A stretch of DNA of 9,554 nucleotides from positions 1 through 9,554 of the forward strand of contig JAFQUG010000084.1 in NCBI GenBank assembly GCA_017408625.1, read 5' to 3'. Positions 1-6,444 of this stretch are shown here, in pieces. A model generated the notes under the pieces. It was not told the origin of the DNA and ran no database searches. It saw nothing but the letters and a program-made list of their open reading frames with translations. Position 1 is the first letter of the stretch, and each line of letters begins with the position of its first letter. A program made the position numbers and the translations under genes. This DNA comes from Clostridia bacterium. GTDB taxonomy: Bacteria; Bacillota_A; Clostridia; Oscillospirales; CAG-272.

Positions 1-822
1 ATCCGTGTACGTCAGTTCACCATTTCCGAGGGTCACCTTGTGCTGCGTCCCGATCAGCTGGCCGAGGAATTCGGCGGCTGTCTGGAGCTTGCCAAGTACT
101 GCCTTGAGACGGTTGGCCTTTGGGAGGATTGCTCCTTCCGCTTCTCTCAGTGGGATCCCAAGCGTACCGACAAGTACGAGGGCACTCCCGAGCAGTGGGA
201 AGAGGCGCAGAGCATCATGGGCGAGCTGCTTGACAAGTATCTTGGTGCGGGCAACTACGAGATCGGTATTGACGAGGCTGCCTTCTACGGTCCTAAGCTG
301 GATATCCAGTGCAAGAACGTATTCGGCAAGGAGGATACCATCGTAACCATTCAGATCGATATGCTGCTGGCTAAGAAGTTCGGTATGGAGTATACCGACT
401 CCTCCGACACCAGAGTCACCCCCTATATCATTCACAGAACCTCTCTTGGCTGCTACGAGAGAACGCTTGCACTGCTGCTTGAAAAGTACGCAGGTGCACT
501 TCCCATGTGGATGGCTCCTCTGCAGGTCAAGGTCCTGCCTATGGGCGACAACGAGCTTGCATACTGTGAGGGTCTTGCCGCAAAGCTTGCCGAGGCAGGC
601 GTCAGAGTTGAGATCGACCGCTCCAACAACACCATCGGCTACAAGATCCGTTCAGCTCAGACCGAAAAGGTTCCTTACATGCTGGTTGTTGGCGCAAAGG
701 AGATCGAATCCGGTATGGTTGCCGTTCGTTCCCGTAAGTATGCTGACCTTGGCACCATGACCTTTGACGCATTCCTTGGCAAGATCCTGGTCGAGATTGC
801 AACCAAGAGCAAGGATAACTGA
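1..822 (+). CDS. thrS: Threonyl-tRNA synthetase, C-terminal part (5' end outside window)
   Basis: Charges tRNA-Thr with threonine in the cytoplasm (class II aminoacyl-tRNA synthetase). The reading frame is open from base 1, so the TGS/editing and N-terminal catalytic parts lie upstream; 273 residues are visible. The fragment opens in class II motif 2 (RVRQFT), continues through FYGPKLDIQ, and reaches motif 3 (GCYERTLALLLE). The two later zinc ligands of the family are recognisable: His in SEGH (codon 34-36) and His in YIIHRTSLG (codon 433-435); the first, a Cys, would be upstream. From about base 510 the anticodon-binding domain follows, with VPYMLVVGAKEIESG and VAVRSRK typical of ThrRS. The QIDMLLAKKFGMEY stretch is the clostridial variant and differs from the CGTVQLDF of E. 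coli. The stop is TGA at 820-822. No terminator follows, so transcription may run into the lipoprotein gene 24 bases downstream. Confidence 0.97.
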   Translation: MRVRQFTISEGHLVLRPDQLAEEFGGCLELAKYCLETVGLWEDCSFRFSQWDPKRTDKYEGTPEQWEEAQSIMGELLDKYLGAGNYEIGIDEAAFYGPKLDIQCKNVFGKEDTIVTIQIDMLLAKKFGMEYTDSSDTRVTPYIIHRTSLGCYERTLALLLEKYAGALPMWMAPLQVKVLPMGDNELAYCEGLAAKLAEAGVRVEIDRSNNTIGYKIRSAQTEKVPYMLVVGAKEIESGMVAVRSRKYADLGTMTFDAFLGKILVEIATKSKDN

Positions 823-832
823 TATTTGTTTG

Positions 833-838
833 AAAGGA
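833..838 (+). promoter_or_regulatory. Ribosome binding site AAAGGA upstream of a non-ATG start
   Basis: AAAGGA lies 8 bases before a TTG (847) and 14 bases before a GTG (853). The spacing favours TTG. A weaker AGGT at 841-844 is 8 bases before GTG, so the GTG start, giving a protein two residues shorter, cannot be excluded. No ATG in this frame gives a protein keeping the signal peptide. Confidence 0.6.
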
Positions 839-846
839 ATAGGTAA

Positions 847-2460
847 TTGCACGTGAAGAAGCGTCTTGGACTGATCGCGGGAGCTTTGCTGCTTGCGATG
901 CTTGTAAGCTTTGTTGCCTGTGACCCCAACACCGACCAACCTACCCCCGACAGCACCGACGTTACCACCGATATCACCACCGATCCTGCCGAGCAGACCT
1001 CGGCCGAAACCCAACCCGAATCCGAGACAGAGCCGGAAACCGAACCTGAGACGCAAGGCCCGCAGATCGAGATCACGCCCGAAAGTCCGACTGACCCGGG
1101 GCTGATCACGTTCTATGAGAACAGTGCCAACGAGCTGCTGCTTGCGCCCAAATACAGTACAGTTGAGATCGTCAAGGACGGTGAGGACTCGGTACTCAAG
1201 ATGACGACGGTCGGAGAAAAGATCCGTGATCCTTACGTGACGCTGGATTACACGACCTATATGCAGCTGCTCTCGCTGGAGCCCGTAGCCTGGAACGACT
1301 GTGCCTTTGCAGTCGTTACGCTTAAGACCGAGGGCGTCAGTGCCGGCACGTTCGAGCTCAGCCTGATCACCGAGGAGGGCGGCGCATCTGTCAAGAGCAA
1401 GGGAACGGCCGCGTATAACCGCTATTCCAAGGATTGGCAGACCGTGATCGTGCCGTTCTCGTTCTCCCAAAAAGAGGGAGCAAGGCTCACGGGGCTCAAG
1501 ATCAACTATGCAGATACCAAAACAGCGGGCGAGACCGTATATATCAAGTCGATCGCGCTGGCTGCCTCCAAGGCAGAGGTGCTGCAGCTGACAGGCAAGG
1601 AGCTGATCGTGCCGTCCTACACCACGCTGACCATTCCGGGTCTTAGCCGGGAATATACGCTTTTGCAGGTGACCGACCTGCATTCCAGCGCGTACAGTAC
1701 CGCTGAGGCAAAGGCCATGAGTGCAGCGCGCCGCAATTATATTGCCGGCAGACGAGCTGCCTTTACCGACGGATTCATGCTGTCCGAGGAGAGAATGCCT
1801 TATATGTTCGGCTATGCCGACGAGATCGGCGCGGATATGCTGCTTTTGACGGGCGATATCATTGATTTCCCGTCCGAACTCAATATGTCTATGATGTACG
1901 ATAACATCAAGGCACTCAAGACTCCCACGCTGTTTACGCTCGGCAATCACGACTGGTGCTTTGCCGACGATTATCTGACGCCAAGTGCAGCCGCAACCTA
2001 CATTCCCATGTTCAATCAGATGACGGTGGGTGAGCCGGCGGACGATATGTTTGTCAGATACGTGGAGTACGACGAGTTTATGATCGTTGCCGTGGACAAC
2101 AGCGCGGATTACGTGACAGCCGAAACCGTGGATAAGTTCCTGGCACTTTGTGAGCGGGGTAAGCCCATCATTCTCATGCTGCACGTGCCGCTGCACGTGG
2201 ACTCCTTGGTTGACGACTCTACCAAGGTCTGGGGTAAGGATCTGGGTATGGGCGGAGACAGCGGCGTTTGCGCCTGGAGTCCCGACGTGCAAAGGTTCTA
2301 CCACGCAGTCGCAGAGGATGAAAATTCTCCCGTGATCGCCGTGTTTGCAGGACACGTGCACTTCAATCACGAGGACGTGCTGCCCAACGGCGTCACGCAA
2401 TACATCACCTCTACCGCCTATACGGGTGAATGCCGTGTGATCACGGTCAAAGGGGAATAA
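847..2460 (+). CDS. Surface lipoprotein with beta-sandwich module and calcineurin-like metallophosphoesterase domain
   Basis: 537 residues from the TTG start. Residues 1-24 form a lipoprotein signal peptide (KKR, hydrophobic core, lipobox FVAC) with Cys25 as the lipidation site; the protein should be tethered outside the cytoplasmic membrane. Residues 26-80 are a Thr/Glu/Pro/Asp-rich linker. Residues about 88-245 look like a beta-sandwich, CBM-like module. Residues about 268-535 carry every motif of the calcineurin-like phosphoesterase fold: DLH (D277, H279), GDIID (D337, D340), GNHD (N367, H368), LMLHVPLH (H446) and GHVH (H503, H505). The di-metal site is therefore complete and the enzyme is probably an active phosphomonoesterase or phosphodiesterase. 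The substrate is unknown; an envelope phosphodiester or an extracellular nucleotide is inference. About 60 residues separate motifs I and II, which suggests an insertion near the active site. The gene may be cotranscribed with thrS and ends in a hairpin terminator. Confidence 0.92.
   Translation: MHVKKRLGLIAGALLLAMLVSFVACDPNTDQPTPDSTDVTTDITTDPAEQTSAETQPESETEPETEPETQGPQIEITPESPTDPGLITFYENSANELLLAPKYSTVEIVKDGEDSVLKMTTVGEKIRDPYVTLDYTTYMQLLSLEPVAWNDCAFAVVTLKTEGVSAGTFELSLITEEGGASVKSKGTAAYNRYSKDWQTVIVPFSFSQKEGARLTGLKINYADTKTAGETVYIKSIALAASKAEVLQLTGKELIVPSYTTLTIPGLSREYTLLQVTDLHSSAYSTAEAKAMSAARRNYIAGRRAAFTDGFMLSEERMPYMFGYADEIGADMLLLTGDIIDFPSELNMSMMYDNIKALKTPTLFTLGNHDWCFADDYLTPSAAATYIPMFNQMTVGEPADDMFVRYVEYDEFMIVAVDNSADYVTAETVDKFLALCERGKPIILMLHVPLHVDSLVDDSTKVWGKDLGMGGDSGVCAWSPDVQRFYHAVAEDENSPVIAVFAGHVHFNHEDVLPNGVTQYITSTAYTGECRVITVKGE
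1015..1056 (+). repeat. Thr-Glu-Pro repeat coding for the lipoprotein linker
   Basis: Residues 57-70 read PESETEPETEPETQ, a short tandem ETEP/ETQ-type repeat, with related Thr/Asp/Pro sequence upstream. Low-complexity acidic linkers of this kind separate the lipid anchor from folded domains in clostridial lipoproteins and presumably span the cell wall. Confidence 0.55.
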
Positions 2461-2470
2461 TCAAATAAAG

Positions 2471-2500
2471 AACAGGCACTCGCTGCTGCGAGTGCCTGTT
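2471..2500. terminator. Bidirectional intrinsic terminator between convergent genes
   Basis: AACAGGCACTCG (2471-2482) pairs perfectly with CGAGTGCCTGTT (2489-2500). C2483-G2488 can extend this to 13 bp with loop TGCT. On the plus strand the stem ends in TT and continues TTGCTTG; on the minus strand it is followed by CTTTATTTGA. It lies 10 bases after the stop of the metallophosphoesterase gene and 20 bases after the stop of the convergent lipoprotein gene, so it likely serves both. Confidence 0.88.
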
Positions 2501-2520
2501 TTGCTTGTAAAAGACAGGTG

Positions 2521-4236
2521 CTATTCTACGAATTCGATCGCACCGATCACCATAAAGGTGCCGGGAAGCGTGTCGTAGGTGACGTATACGGGGCCAGTGT
2601 AATCAATACCTGTCAGATCGATCTCGAATCTTTGCACTGCCCAACCGTTCAGCGTGTAAACCGTAGAGGCAACGATCTCCCGTTCCTCGGGTGAGTTGCG
2701 CATGTGCACGTCAACGCTTGTCAGCATGATGCGGTTGCTTGGGTTTGCGTTGTAGTGATCTTGGGTTACCTGCGAGTTGTCAATGCCATAGTAAACGTAA
2801 ACCTTGCTGTACTTGGAAAGATCCACGTCTCCTACGAAAACGGCGCCTTGATGCAGCAGCGCACCCGAAGCAATGCCGGCTGCCTGGATCATGGGGAAGA
2901 GGCCGCTGGGTGCGTTTTCATCCACGATCTCCCTGGAATGGCCTGAGATGACCCAATCCGCTTGGGGAACTACGTAAGCGTCATAATGGATATTACCCAG
3001 CCTTGCATCGTAGTCAAGCGCTGCTTGCTCGGAAAGGAATGCCGCAATGTAGGCAACGTCGACCACGTTGTTTTGTCCGCCCATGAACATATCCCAGCGC
3101 AGGTAATTGATCACGCCGTCTTTCACGGCAGCTGCCTGTGAAAGGTCAAGGATCGCTACGTGCCATTTTCCGTCGTTGATGATTTCATACCGGATATTGT
3201 CACCCTGTCCGGAAGGACCGGGGCCTGAACCGACGAAAACCTCTCCCGTTGTAGTTTCCGAGGTGGTTCTGTACTTGATCGCAACGTAGTTTGCAACGAA
3301 TCCCTTTCCGTTGACCATGGGTAACAGATACCAAGGATCTCCTACCGTGCCGGTGGTAATGGTAAGATACGCGCCGGTTTCGCTCAGCTGCACATCCTCA
3401 ATATCGACTGATCCGGGCAGAGAAGAGATCATATCGGCTGCCCAGAAGCTGAATACGGGCGCATTGGGATCCACTGCTTTATCAAAGGTGAATTCTTCAA
3501 TGACTTCCGTATATCCAAACGCATCGCGTCCGACGATCTCAATGACATGCTCACCCGAAAGGTCTCTGACGGGAATCTGCACGTTGATCCTGGAAGCCGA
3601 GAGTGCCCCGAAGCTGCCTATCGCATCAAGTATGGGCTGCTCCGCCTCAATTAAAAATTCGCTGTCAAATACATATTCGCCACGGTCAATGCTGTAGCCG
3701 ATCTCGCCGATCTGCTCGGTATCGAATGCTACCCAACCCCATACGCGTACGTATTCCACGTGACAGTCGTCGATCACAGCGTGCTTATTCCAGCTTGCAT
3801 GACTGCCGGGGACAAAGAATTGCTGCACGTTCTGATCACCGATCCACGCATCGCACTCATCAAAGGAGAAAAACATGATGGGATCGGGGATAGGAGCGAT
3901 CTCCACGGGAGGCTCTGTCGTGAAGTCCTCGGATGTGAAAGGCTCGGTCGTATCATAATCATATTCGTGGGTAACGTCCTCGGTGGGCATTTCCGTGTAG
4001 CCCACATCACCGGTGAAAAATTCATCCTGATTTGTGACCACTGCAGTTTCAATATCGGGCAGAACATCTTCAATGATGGCGTCATTTCCCCAATGATCAA
4101 GGTTGACATCAGAGGTCTCCAAGCTTGCAAGCAGCTCACCAACAAGGCCGCCCATCTTTATATCGCATGCCACCATGGGCAAGCATAAGGCCAGAATCAT
4201 GCCAAAACAAACAATACGAAATAAAGATTTACTCAT
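2521..4236 (-). CDS. Surface lipoprotein of beta-sandwich modules, function unknown
   Basis: 571 residues, not recognised as a named family. Residues 1-23 are a signal peptide with lipobox MVAC and Cys24 as lipidation site, so it should be anchored on the cell surface. Residues about 38-118 are an acidic, Thr/Glu/Asp-rich linker (for example TTEPFTSEDFTTEPP). Three folded regions rich in alternating hydrophobic strands follow. Residues about 120-253 include VWGWVAFDTEQIGEIGYSID and look Ig- or Big-like. Residues about 261-405 look CBM-like and resemble the module in the convergent metallophosphoesterase lipoprotein. Residues about 425-571 include DLSKYSKVYVYYGID and GWAVQRFEIDLTG. No catalytic motif is visible, so binding of a polysaccharide or cell-wall component is the most natural guess. 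The ATG start is supported by GGAAAGGAG (4246-4254) 9 bases upstream and by a consensus promoter. The gene is monocistronic between two terminators and its base composition seems slightly more AT-rich than its neighbours. Confidence 0.9.
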   Translation of the reverse strand: MSKSLFRIVCFGMILALCLPMVACDIKMGGLVGELLASLETSDVNLDHWGNDAIIEDVLPDIETAVVTNQDEFFTGDVGYTEMPTEDVTHEYDYDTTEPFTSEDFTTEPPVEIAPIPDPIMFFSFDECDAWIGDQNVQQFFVPGSHASWNKHAVIDDCHVEYVRVWGWVAFDTEQIGEIGYSIDRGEYVFDSEFLIEAEQPILDAIGSFGALSASRINVQIPVRDLSGEHVIEIVGRDAFGYTEVIEEFTFDKAVDPNAPVFSFWAADMISSLPGSVDIEDVQLSETGAYLTITTGTVGDPWYLLPMVNGKGFVANYVAIKYRTTSETTTGEVFVGSGPGPSGQGDNIRYEIINDGKWHVAILDLSQAAAVKDGVINYLRWDMFMGGQNNVVDVAYIAAFLSEQAALDYDARLGNIHYDAYVVPQADWVISGHSREIVDENAPSGLFPMIQAAGIASGALLHQGAVFVGDVDLSKYSKVYVYYGIDNSQVTQDHYNANPSNRIMLTSVDVHMRNSPEEREIVASTVYTLNGWAVQRFEIDLTGIDYTGPVYVTYDTLPGTFMVIGAIEFVE

Positions 4237-4245
4237 AGTAACAAA

Positions 4246-4254
4246 CTCCTTTCC
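4246..4254 (-). promoter_or_regulatory. Ribosome binding site GGAAAGGAG
   Basis: Strong Shine-Dalgarno sequence on the minus strand, 9 bases before the ATG at 4236. It fixes the start of the 571-residue lipoprotein. Confidence 0.85.
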
Positions 4255-4269
4255 TTGATTTACGAGGTC

Positions 4270-4298
4270 ATTATACCATAAACTCCCTATTGTGTCAA
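4270..4298 (-). promoter_or_regulatory. Perfect-consensus sigma-A promoter for the 571-residue lipoprotein
   Basis: On the minus strand TTGACA (4298-4293) and TATAAT (4275-4270) are separated by exactly 17 bases. Transcription should start near 4263, giving a leader of about 27 bases that is little more than the ribosome binding site. No operator-like palindrome overlaps it that I can see, so it predicts strong, simple expression. Confidence 0.93.
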
Positions 4299-4323
4299 TA
4301 TATTTTGTGCAGTATGCGCATAA

Positions 4324-4352
4324 AACGGGCTGCTATATGAAGCAGCCCTGTT
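4324..4352 (-). terminator. Intrinsic terminator of the glmM operon
   Basis: On the minus strand GGGCTGCT (4348-4341) pairs with AGCAGCCC (4334-4327) around a 6-base loop. Three further base pairs form across one bulged base, and the run GTTTTATG follows. It starts 2 bases after the stop codon of the GlmU-like gene and separates that operon from the next promoter. Confidence 0.85.
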
Positions 4353-4354
4353 CC

Positions 4355-5032
4355 TTATTGCTTGTTTACGGTCTTGCTCTCGCTTTTGACAATGTGCCCC
4401 TCAGGGATCACGCCGCGCACGCGTACAAGCGGATAGACCGTGCTGTGCTTGCCGATCACCGTGCCGGGGCAGAGCACAGCGCCACAGCCTACCTCAACAA
4501 AGTCGCCAAGCATTGCGCCCACCTTTTTGCGTCCCGTGTCAAGATCAAAGCCCTCGCCCTTGACGTGCACGTCCGACTTGTCGCTTTTGACGTTGCTTGT
4601 CACTGCCCCCGCACCAAGGTGAGCCTTGTAGCCAAGGATCGAGTCGCCCACGTAGTTGTAATGCGGCACCTGCACCTCGTCAAACAGAATGCAGTTTTTG
4701 AGCTCGGTGGAGTTACCGACGACCGCACCCGCACCGATGATGGCATTGCCGCGCACGAATGCGCAATGGCGGATCTGTGCCTGCTCGCAAACGATGCAAG
4801 GCCCCTCAATATGCGCACTCGGTGCGATCCTTGCACTTTTTGCGATATAGACGTCGTTGCCCAGATCCTTGAAAATGCTTGGATCAAGTCCCGGGCCGAC
4901 CGTACGGATAAAGGCCTCAATTTCGCTCAATGCCTCCCAAGGATACTTGTGTTCGCAAAGCAGCTTTGCGGCAATCGTATGCTCAAAACTAAATAAAAAA
5001 TTGGAAAATAAACAGGAAATTTGGCTATTCAT
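4355..5032 (-). CDS. GlmU-like left-handed beta-helix (hexapeptide repeat) protein, putative amino-sugar phosphate acetyltransferase
   Basis: 225 residues. A helical N-terminal segment (about 1-50, with FSFEHTIAAKLL and PWEALSEIEAFI) precedes hexapeptide-repeat coils (about 58-212) of a left-handed beta-helix, as in the C-terminal domain of GlmU. QVPHYNYVGDSILGYKAHLG followed by AGAVTSN aligns by eye with GlmU GHLTYLGD...NIGAGTITCN. His124 matches the GlmU catalytic His, Tyr127 the substrate-binding Tyr, and Asn147 the Asn of TCN. The nucleotidyltransferase domain of GlmU is absent. Related clostridial proteins are usually annotated as UDP-N-acetylglucosamine pyrophosphorylase-related. The first 8 bases overlap the end of glmM, and AAGGAG lies 10 bases before ATG inside glmM, so translation is probably coupled. 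Acetylation of glucosamine-1-phosphate made by GlmM is the likeliest role but is inference; it could act on another sugar or lack activity. Confidence 0.85.
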   Translation of the reverse strand: MNSQISCLFSNFLFSFEHTIAAKLLCEHKYPWEALSEIEAFIRTVGPGLDPSIFKDLGNDVYIAKSARIAPSAHIEGPCIVCEQAQIRHCAFVRGNAIIGAGAVVGNSTELKNCILFDEVQVPHYNYVGDSILGYKAHLGAGAVTSNVKSDKSDVHVKGEGFDLDTGRKKVGAMLGDFVEVGCGAVLCPGTVIGKHSTVYPLVRVRGVIPEGHIVKSESKTVNKQ

Positions 5033-6371
5033 GCAACCCGAGCTCCTTAATGCGTGAAATCACGACTTCTGCATAACGCTCGCACAGCTCTTGCGTGTCC
5101 GCCTCCACCATGACGCGCACCACGGGCTCTGTGCCGCTTTTGCGCAAGAGAATGCGTCCGTGCGCCAATTCGTGTTCGGAAAGGGAAGTGATCAGCTTTG
5201 AAATCTCGGGATTCCCCATGACCTTTACCTTGTCCTTTACGTGCAGGTTTTTGGTCACCTGCGGCAGCATCTGCACGCTTGATGCCAGCTTTGAGAGTGA
5301 GGTCTTTTTTTGAAGCATTGTCTCGGTCAGCATGATGGCGGTCAGAATACCGTCACCTGTGGTGGCATATTTGGAAAGAATCACGTGCCCCGATTGCTCA
5401 GCACCGATGCAATAGCCGTTTTTGGCCATACTTTCCCACAAAAATCTGTCACCCACCGGCGTGACGTCGCAATCGATCTGTGCAGCCTTCAGCGCGCGGA
5501 ACAGCCCGAGATTGGACATGACGGTGGCTACGGCCGTGTTGTGTGCCAGCATGCCTTGCTCCTTGAGAGATTTGGCCAGGATATACAGAATGTGATCTCC
5601 GTTGACCACCTCACCGCGTTCGTCCACGGCAAGGCAGCGGTCAGCGTCACCGTCAAAGGCAAAGCCTATATCCAGCCCCGTACGCCGCACGTGATCACAA
5701 AGCCGCTCGATGTGGGTAGAGCCGTAGCCCTTGTTGATATTGGTGCCGTCGGGAGAAGCTCCGATCAAGCTGACGCGTGCACCCAAGGCCTCAAAGACGG
5801 CGGGTGCGATCATCCATGAAGCACCGTTTGCACAATCAAGGCCGATGCGTAATGCTTTGAAGGAATTGGTCGCCAAAGAGATCAGATATCCCGTATATCG
5901 GTTTCTGCCTGCGCTGTAGTCCACGATGCGTCCGATCTGCCCGTCGCATGCAAAGGGTGGATCGGGGATCTTACCATCCAGATATTCCTCCACTCGCTCA
6001 AGCGTTGCGTCGTCCATTTTCTCTCCGCCCGCGTCCAAAAGCTTGATTCCATTGTCAAAAAAGGGATTATGACTTGCCGAGATCATGACACCGCAGTCAA
6101 ATTCGCCCTGCCGTACAGCAAACGAGACCCCGGGCGTGGGGATGACGTGCAGCATATAGGCGTCCGCGCCCGAGGCGGTCAGACCGGCTGCCACCGCGTA
6201 TTCAAAGCAGTAGCTGGAAAGTCGGGTATCCTTACCGATCACCACGCGTGGATTTGCGTCGGCTTTCCTGTAATACCATCCCAAAAATCGCCCGATCTGA
6301 TAGGCGTGATCCGCATTCAGCACAGCCCCCGCCTTGCCGCGAAAGCCGTCCGTTCCGAAATATTTTGGCAT
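5025..6371 (-). CDS. glmM: Phosphoglucosamine mutase
   Basis: Interconverts glucosamine-6-phosphate and glucosamine-1-phosphate, the step before UDP-GlcNAc synthesis for peptidoglycan; cytoplasmic. The 448 residues match the family's usual length of about 445-450. All hallmarks of the alpha-D-phosphohexomutase superfamily are present: the N-terminal FGTDGFRG (5-12), the phosphoserine loop ISASHNP with Ser100, the magnesium loop DGDADR (240-245), the sugar-binding GAEQSGH (323-329, with E325 and S327) and the phosphate-binding RKSGTEP (410-416). EQSGH and RKSGTEP are the GlmM versions rather than those of PMM/PGM. An upstream in-frame TTG at 6389 would add six residues, but AAAGGA at 6386-6381 sits 9 bases before the ATG at 6371 and FGTDGFRG then falls at the usual distance from the start. 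It is the first gene of a two-gene operon with the overlapping GlmU-like gene. Confidence 0.97.
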   Translation of the reverse strand: MPKYFGTDGFRGKAGAVLNADHAYQIGRFLGWYYRKADANPRVVIGKDTRLSSYCFEYAVAAGLTASGADAYMLHVIPTPGVSFAVRQGEFDCGVMISASHNPFFDNGIKLLDAGGEKMDDATLERVEEYLDGKIPDPPFACDGQIGRIVDYSAGRNRYTGYLISLATNSFKALRIGLDCANGASWMIAPAVFEALGARVSLIGASPDGTNINKGYGSTHIERLCDHVRRTGLDIGFAFDGDADRCLAVDERGEVVNGDHILYILAKSLKEQGMLAHNTAVATVMSNLGLFRALKAAQIDCDVTPVGDRFLWESMAKNGYCIGAEQSGHVILSKYATTGDGILTAIMLTETMLQKKTSLSKLASSVQMLPQVTKNLHVKDKVKVMGNPEISKLITSLSEHELAHGRILLRKSGTEPVVRVMVEADTQELCERYAEVVISRIKELGLHE

Positions 6372-6380
6372 ACTGTTGCT

Positions 6381-6386
6381 TCCTTT
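6381..6386 (-). promoter_or_regulatory. Ribosome binding site deciding the glmM start
   Basis: AAAGGA on the minus strand is 9 bases before ATG (6371). It overlaps codons 2-3 of the longer TTG-initiated reading frame, which argues against that longer start. Confidence 0.85.
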
Positions 6387-6405
6387 CAAAAAAAGAATTC
6401 AATAC

Positions 6406-6411
6406 AGTATA
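6406..6411 (-). promoter_or_regulatory. Possible -10 box of the glmM operon
   Basis: TATACT on the minus strand, about 35 bases before the glmM start codon, matches five of six -10 positions. No recognisable -35 hexamer lies 16-18 bases upstream and there is no TG extension, so this is a weak call. A promoter must nevertheless lie in 6390-6583, because the gene on the other side is divergent. Confidence 0.3.
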
Positions 6412-6444
6412 TTCCAAAATCCCTCGCGCTCTATCTGCAAAAGC

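Noticed and set aside
652..2400. A 582-codon open frame on the minus strand opposite the metallophosphoesterase gene
   Set aside because: It lies antisense to a gene with intact catalytic motifs, its translation is His/Arg/Gly/Val-rich without recognisable domains, and it has no promoter or ribosome binding site. It is a by-product of codon bias in the real gene.
847..2460. 5'-nucleotidase (UshA/NucA type) annotation for the metallophosphoesterase
   Set aside because: The C-terminal 5'-nucleotidase domain is missing; the protein ends about 30 residues after the GHVH motif. Only the generic calcineurin-like fold is supported.
4292..4996. A 234-codon plus-strand frame over the GlmU-like gene
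   Set aside because: It has no ribosome binding site, begins inside the promoter and terminator region of neighbours, and its translation lacks domain features. The minus frame has a clear beta-helix pattern.
5025..6389. Longer glmM beginning at TTG 6389
   Set aside because: The AAAGGA ribosome binding site falls within its second and third codons, and the FGTDGFRG motif fits the ATG at 6371.
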